From Desulfuromonadales bacterium (GTDB lineage: Bacteria; Desulfobacterota; Desulfuromonadia; Desulfuromonadales; BM103), in NCBI GenBank assembly GCA_029859485.1, contig JAOUDB010000139.1, positions 1-6,985 on the forward strand: 6,985 nucleotides of DNA, in the 5' to 3' direction. The notes beneath the pieces are model-generated. The model was not told where the DNA came from, did no database searches, and was given only the letters and a program-made list of their open reading frames with translations. Position 1 is the stretch's first letter. The number at the start of each line of letters is the position of its first letter. This document shows, piece after piece, positions 4,152-6,985 of the stretch. The translations under genes were made by a program, and so were the position numbers.

Positions 4152-5803
4152 GCCGGATGGAAAGAGTTTTCGTTGTCGGGCATCGTAATCCGGATACAGA
4201 CTCAGTCTGTAGCGCTATCGCCTATACCCGTTTATGCCAGCGACAGGGGCGTGACAATGTTTTCCCAAGGAGGGTTGGCCATATCAACCGGCAGACGGAA
4301 TTTGTCCTCGATACCCTGGGACAACAGGCTCCTCCCCTTCTAACCGACGTTTACCCGCGTTTGCGCGACACGATGGATGGTGAGCCTGCCGTGATTGCTG
4401 CTGATGCACCGCTTATGCAGGCCCTGGATTTAATGCGTCAGCGCGACATTCGCATGTTGCCAGTCGTGGATAGCGACAATCGGCCCGTCGGAGCACTTAT
4501 TCTGAAGCGTCTCACCGAGCATGTTTTTCTGCCGCGAGCTGGTCGCCCGGTTCGTCAGGTCCTTTCTTCCCCCGAATCGATACGGGTTTGTCTGCAGGCT
4601 GAAGCTGTCAATCTTGTTGACGAAAACAGCACCGAAGAGCTTGATCTCTTTGTTGGCGCCATGTCTCTGAAAATTTTCCACGAGCGCCTGGCTGAGGTTG
4701 AGCCTCGACGCATCGTAGTTTTTGTTGGTGATCGGCAGAATATCCAGCGGGACGCCATAGAGTTGGGGGTTCGCCTCCTGGTTGTGACGGGAGATCAGGC
4801 GATTGATGCTGAGCTTCTCGCCTTGGCCAGTGTAAAGAGGGTCTCCGTTTTGCGTACACCTTTTGATACGGCCACCAGCGCCATGCTGGCAAGAATGTCA
4901 ACTCCGGTTCACCTCCTGGCGGAGTCAGATATCCCGACAGCGCATCCGAATGACCGTCTTGATGAAATTCGTAAAGTCATGATGCGAAGCACGGCTCCTG
5001 GTGTCATGGTTCTTGATGACGAGGGGATGATAAGCGGTGTCGCCACAAAGTCCAATCTGTTGCGATCATCATCCGTTAAACTGATTCTGGTTGACCATAA
5101 TGAATTGTCCCAAGCGGTGCCTGGTGCTGATCAGGTCGACATCCTTGAAGTTATTGATCATCACAGGCTGGGCAACTTCCACACCGATGCTCCGATTCGT
5201 TTTATCAACCAACCCCTCGGCAGCACCTGCTCTGTGGTGGCGACCCTTTATCGTCAGGCTGGATTCGAGCCGGAGAAGGCTGTTGCGTCTCTTCTGCTGG
5301 CTGGTCTCCTTTCTGATACCGTGCTTCTGAAGTCACCGACGACAACGGCTGTGGATCGTGAGTTGGTTGTCTGGTTGGAAAAGTGCTCCGGTCTGGATGC
5401 CTTGGCTTTTGGTCGACAGATGTTTCAGGCGGGTAGCACGCTGGCTGCTTATCCGAGTATCAAGGCTTTACTTACGGCAGACTTCAAGGAATACGAAGTT
5501 GACGGCCGAAGTTTTGGCGTCGGGCAGGTTGAGGTTGTCACCTTCCAGGAGTTCGAAGAGCAGAAGGACGCAATTATGCAAGGTTTGCAGGCGCTGGTTG
5601 CCGAACGTGCCCTTGGCTTGGCCGGCTTGCTGGTGACAGATATTGTCCAACAAAACAGCCAGTTTGTGGTGCAGGGCGACAGGGATTTGATCGCCGCGAT
5701 AGGTTACCCTCAGCTTGAGACCGGGCGTTTTGAGCTGAAAGGGGTGCTATCACGCAAAAAGCAGTTGATGCCTCACATGTTGCGGGCACTTAAGTCAGTT
5801 TGA
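4148..5803 (+). CDS. ppaC: CBS-DRTGG-CBS family II manganese-dependent inorganic pyrophosphatase
   Basis: 551 residues, the long regulated form of family II PPase (the plain form is about 310). It hydrolyses pyrophosphate to phosphate in the cytoplasm, pulling biosynthetic reactions forward. The catalytic DHH domain is split. Residues 1-65 carry HRNPDTDS (12-19, metal ligands H12, D16, D18). An inserted module follows: CBS1 (about 72-126), a DRTGG-like domain (about 130-245) and CBS2 (about 252-305). Catalysis resumes with LVDHNE (314-319), the DHH motif D337-H338-H339, PLGSTCS (356-362) and LLSDTVLLKSPTTT (387-400). The DHHA2 domain ends with the substrate-binding SRKKQ (535-539). In characterised relatives AMP/ADP bound to CBS inhibit and ATP or diadenosine polyphosphates activate. 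All catalytic motifs appear intact. It is the last gene of the antiporter operon, starting in an ATGA overlap. Confidence 0.95.
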   Translation: MSRMERVFVVGHRNPDTDSVCSAIAYTRLCQRQGRDNVFPRRVGHINRQTEFVLDTLGQQAPPLLTDVYPRLRDTMDGEPAVIAADAPLMQALDLMRQRDIRMLPVVDSDNRPVGALILKRLTEHVFLPRAGRPVRQVLSSPESIRVCLQAEAVNLVDENSTEELDLFVGAMSLKIFHERLAEVEPRRIVVFVGDRQNIQRDAIELGVRLLVVTGDQAIDAELLALASVKRVSVLRTPFDTATSAMLARMSTPVHLLAESDIPTAHPNDRLDEIRKVMMRSTAPGVMVLDDEGMISGVATKSNLLRSSSVKLILVDHNELSQAVPGADQVDILEVIDHHRLGNFHTDAPIRFINQPLGSTCSVVATLYRQAGFEPEKAVASLLLAGLLSDTVLLKSPTTTAVDRELVVWLEKCSGLDALAFGRQMFQAGSTLAAYPSIKALLTADFKEYEVDGRSFGVGQVEVVTFQEFEEQKDAIMQGLQALVAERALGLAGLLVTDIVQQNSQFVVQGDRDLIAAIGYPQLETGRFELKGVLSRKKQLMPHMLRALKSV

Positions 5804-5845
5804 TCTGTTAAGTCGGTGAGGGTTTGCAGAAAAAAGATAAAAAAA

Positions 5846-5880
5846 GACCCCGCGTAAGGAGGGGGGGGATACGCGGGGTC
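5846..5880 (-). terminator. Intrinsic terminator, minus strand, for the HAD phosphatase gene
   Basis: A perfect 11-bp GC-rich stem, GACCCCGCGTA (5846-5856) with TACGCGGGGTC (5870-5880), encloses a 13-base loop containing eight G in a row on the plus strand (5861-5868). On the minus strand the stem is followed directly by TTTTTTTATC and then a further T run. This marks termination of leftward transcription from the HAD gene, about 120 nt after its stop. On the plus strand there is no T run after it, so use by the pyrophosphatase operon would be less efficient. Confidence 0.85.
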
Positions 5881-5885
5881 CATAA

Positions 5886-5916
5886 AGCTCTTCGGCTTGC
5901 AGGCAATCGAAGAGTT
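5886..5916. other. Second stem-loop beside the terminator
   Basis: AGCTCTTCG (5886-5894) pairs with CGAAGAGTT (5908-5916) through nine pairs with one G-U, leaving a 13-base loop that itself holds TTGC/GCAA. It stands 5 bases from the terminator stem, in the 3' region of both convergent genes. No T tract follows on either strand, so it may protect a 3' end rather than terminate; function is not known. Confidence 0.4.
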
Positions 5917-5999
5917 GCCCTGACTATAACAAAGACTAAATTGGTTGACAACTAAAATTTGAGAAATTTGTGAGAGAAAAGTGCGAATAAGTGAATTTC

Positions 6000-6638
6000 T
6001 CACAAGAGCAGTTTCGGCAGTTCTTCAACATTGGAAAGGATCCTGTCTGCACTTTTGAATTCATGCTCTGAGGTGTGCTGCCCGGGAATGACCCAGCAGG
6101 TGAGACCGGCGGCTTTCGCTGCTTCAAGACCTCGTGGCGAATCCTCTATGACTAAGGATCTGTGAGGCTCGTGTCCACTTCTGCTCAGTGCCAGAAGGTA
6201 GGGTTCAGCACTGGGCTTGCTGTTGGTATAATCTCCTCGTGTTAAGCAGAAATCGAAAAATGTCAGTAGGTCGGTACGCTTGTGGATGATCTCAAAGTGG
6301 CTTTTGGCAGAACTTGTAACAATAGCCATCTTTAGTCTGCCGTGCAGTGTGTTCAGGGTCTCGCGCACCCCTGGCAAGGTCATGTCTTCCAAGTCCAGCA
6401 GTTGAGCATAGCGGGTGTTCCGCCAATCTTTAAGCTCCTCTATCGTATCGGCTGTATGTCCCTTGGCTGTGGCCAGCTCTAGCAGGCTCTTTCCCCGGGT
6501 CAGTGAAATTTCGACAAATAGTTCATCGCTCAGGGTGATGTCCAACTTGGCCAGGGCCTCACGGTTGGCTTGCAGGTAGTAACGTTCGGTGTCAACCAGA
6601 ACCCCATCATTATCCCAGAATATCTGTGTGAATTTCAT
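6000..6638 (-). CDS. HAD-superfamily phosphatase, beta-phosphoglucomutase-like
   Basis: 212 residues, the normal size for a subfamily-I HAD hydrolase with an alpha-helical cap. The four motifs are all present: motif I FWDNDGVLVDTE (7-18) with nucleophile D9 and acid/base D11; motif II T108 in MAIVTSS; motif III K141 in SKPSAEPY; motif IV E165-D166 in VIEDSPRGLEAAKAAG. The cap occupies about 16-88 and LPGVRETL (88-95) leads back to the core. Substrates in this class are sugar phosphates, phosphoglycolate and similar small phosphoesters; the true one cannot be told. The Trp before the nucleophile (usually Phe-Asp) is a mild variation. The start was chosen at MKFTQIFWDND because the frame extends upstream only through a terminator and non-conserved sequence; no good Shine-Dalgarno is visible (only CTAAG just before the ATG). 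It is monocistronic, convergent with the pyrophosphatase operon. Confidence 0.88.
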   Translation of the reverse strand: MKFTQIFWDNDGVLVDTERYYLQANREALAKLDITLSDELFVEISLTRGKSLLELATAKGHTADTIEELKDWRNTRYAQLLDLEDMTLPGVRETLNTLHGRLKMAIVTSSAKSHFEIIHKRTDLLTFFDFCLTRGDYTNSKPSAEPYLLALSRSGHEPHRSLVIEDSPRGLEAAKAAGLTCWVIPGQHTSEHEFKSADRILSNVEELPKLLL

Positions 6639-6713
6639 CTTAGTTTTTTGCCGGAAGGCCGAAAGGTTGAGGTTGATGATTAGATAAGATAAACGACCTC
6701 TACTGAATAACAA

Positions 6714-6741
6714 AAAGGGCGCTGGAAATCCAGCGCCCTTT
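6714..6741 (-). terminator. Intrinsic terminator of the cytochrome c7 gene
   Basis: AAAGGGCGCTGG (6714-6725) and CCAGCGCCCTTT (6730-6741) form a perfect 12-bp stem with the 4-base loop AAAT. On the minus strand the stem is followed by further T residues (five in all up to 6712). It sits 22 nt after the cytochrome stop codon and separates that transcript from the downstream HAD gene, which must then have its own promoter in 6639-6713. Confidence 0.92.
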
Positions 6742-6763
6742 AAGATTGTAGAAGTAGAGAAAC

Positions 6764-6985
6764 TTACTTCTTGTGGCAATCGTTACACTTGGTTGGCCCG
6801 CCCATCTCTTTGTGGCAAGATTTACATGTGCCATGACCGAAGTCTTTGTCAACTTCAATCTTGGCAGGCTCGCCTTCGTGGCATTTGGCGCAGTCGCCAA
6901 GTTTATCTTGGTGATCTTTGTGGTTGAAAGTTACGGTGCCTTTTTTGTTGTCATAGGTGTAGCTGTCAGCAGCGATAGCAACGGT
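6764..6985 (-). CDS. Triheme periplasmic cytochrome c7, PpcA-type (5' end missing)
   Basis: The last 73 codons are visible; the start lies beyond the right edge. The first visible residues TVAIAA end a signal peptide, probably cleaved near A-A-D-S, giving a mature protein of about 67-68 residues, close to the roughly 71 of Geobacter PpcA. Three CxxCH heme motifs occur at visible residues 32-36 (CAKCH), 54-58 (CKSCH) and 67-71 (CNDCH). The distal histidines H22 and H25 (NHKDH) and H51 (FGHGT) complete the six His ligands, so all three hemes should be bis-His. The spacing and the ends KGTVTFNHK and GPTKCNDCHKK match the PpcA family, which shuttles electrons through the periplasm between inner-membrane quinol oxidation and outer-membrane metal-reducing cytochromes. 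Lys-rich, as expected for this family. Which paralogue (PpcA-E) cannot be decided. Confidence 0.95.
   Translation of the reverse strand, partial: TVAIAADSYTYDNKKGTVTFNHKDHQDKLGDCAKCHEGEPAKIEVDKDFGHGTCKSCHKEMGGPTKCNDCHKK

Noticed and set aside
5790..5817. Short direct repeat TTAAGTC(A/G)GT at the end of the pyrophosphatase gene as an attachment site.
   Set aside because: Only about ten bases, no integrase or tRNA gene nearby; likely chance.
5773..6003. 76-codon minus-strand frame in the convergent spacer.
   Set aside because: It crosses the terminator hairpin, encodes low-complexity residues, and has no family likeness.
6639..6779. Extension of the HAD frame upstream to an ATG at 6779.
   Set aside because: It would run through the perfect cytochrome terminator hairpin and the cytochrome stop; the HAD motif I sits right after the Met at 6638, as in the family.
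1..6985. CRISPR array, phage, transposon or defence system.
   Set aside because: No regularly spaced repeats, transposase, integrase or nuclease-type protein was seen on either strand.

Overview
The window looks like chromosomal DNA from an anaerobic, metal- or sulfur-reducing bacterium of the Desulfuromonadia type (Desulfuromonas/Geobacter relatives). The main clue is the gene entering from the right edge, a small triheme cytochrome c7 of the PpcA type. The style of the ArsR regulator, the rRNA/tRNA methylase-like MnmM and the degenerate palindromic intergenic repeats fit that group. Assignment is from protein resemblance only. There is no sign of a phage, transposase, CRISPR array, tRNA or rRNA.

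Layout, left to right. (1) Plus strand, 1-918: the tail of a CrcB/Fluc fluoride channel, a DUF190 (PII-like fold) protein and a TerB-like protein, closely spaced and probably one transcript. (2) Positions 906-1044: two oppositely oriented G-run clusters. One provides the stop codon of the terB-like gene and the other encodes the proline-rich start of the following methyltransferase, recognised as MnmM/YtqB-like (1006-1650). (3) Positions 1651-1890: non-coding, with a REP-like imperfect palindrome followed by a T run. (4) Minus strand, 1891-2193: an ArsR-family repressor. Its promoter region (2194-2385) holds overlapping palindromes suited to autoregulation and perhaps to control of the divergent genes. 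(5) Plus strand, 2386-5803: a three-gene, translationally coupled operon made of a YrbG/NCX-type Na+/Ca2+ antiporter, an exported DUF3108 protein, and a CBS-DRTGG-CBS family II inorganic pyrophosphatase. Both junctions are ATGA overlaps. (6) Positions 5804-5999: convergent non-coding space with a strong minus-strand terminator. (7) Minus strand, 6000-6638: a HAD phosphatase of the beta-phosphoglucomutase-like class. (8) A perfect 12-bp terminator hairpin (6714-6741) closes the minus-strand cytochrome c7 gene (6764 to beyond 6985).

How the genes work together: the left cluster is a fluoride-detoxification module with a likely regulatory or accessory PII-like protein. The central operon joins divalent-cation export with a nucleotide-sensing, metal-dependent pyrophosphatase and faces an orphan cysteine-containing ArsR sensor. 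The cytochrome serves periplasmic electron transfer. I did not find a clear new defence or mobile system. The best leads are the ArsR/antiporter divergent control region, the coupled antiporter-DUF3108-pyrophosphatase operon, and the paired G-run element that has become part of two genes.
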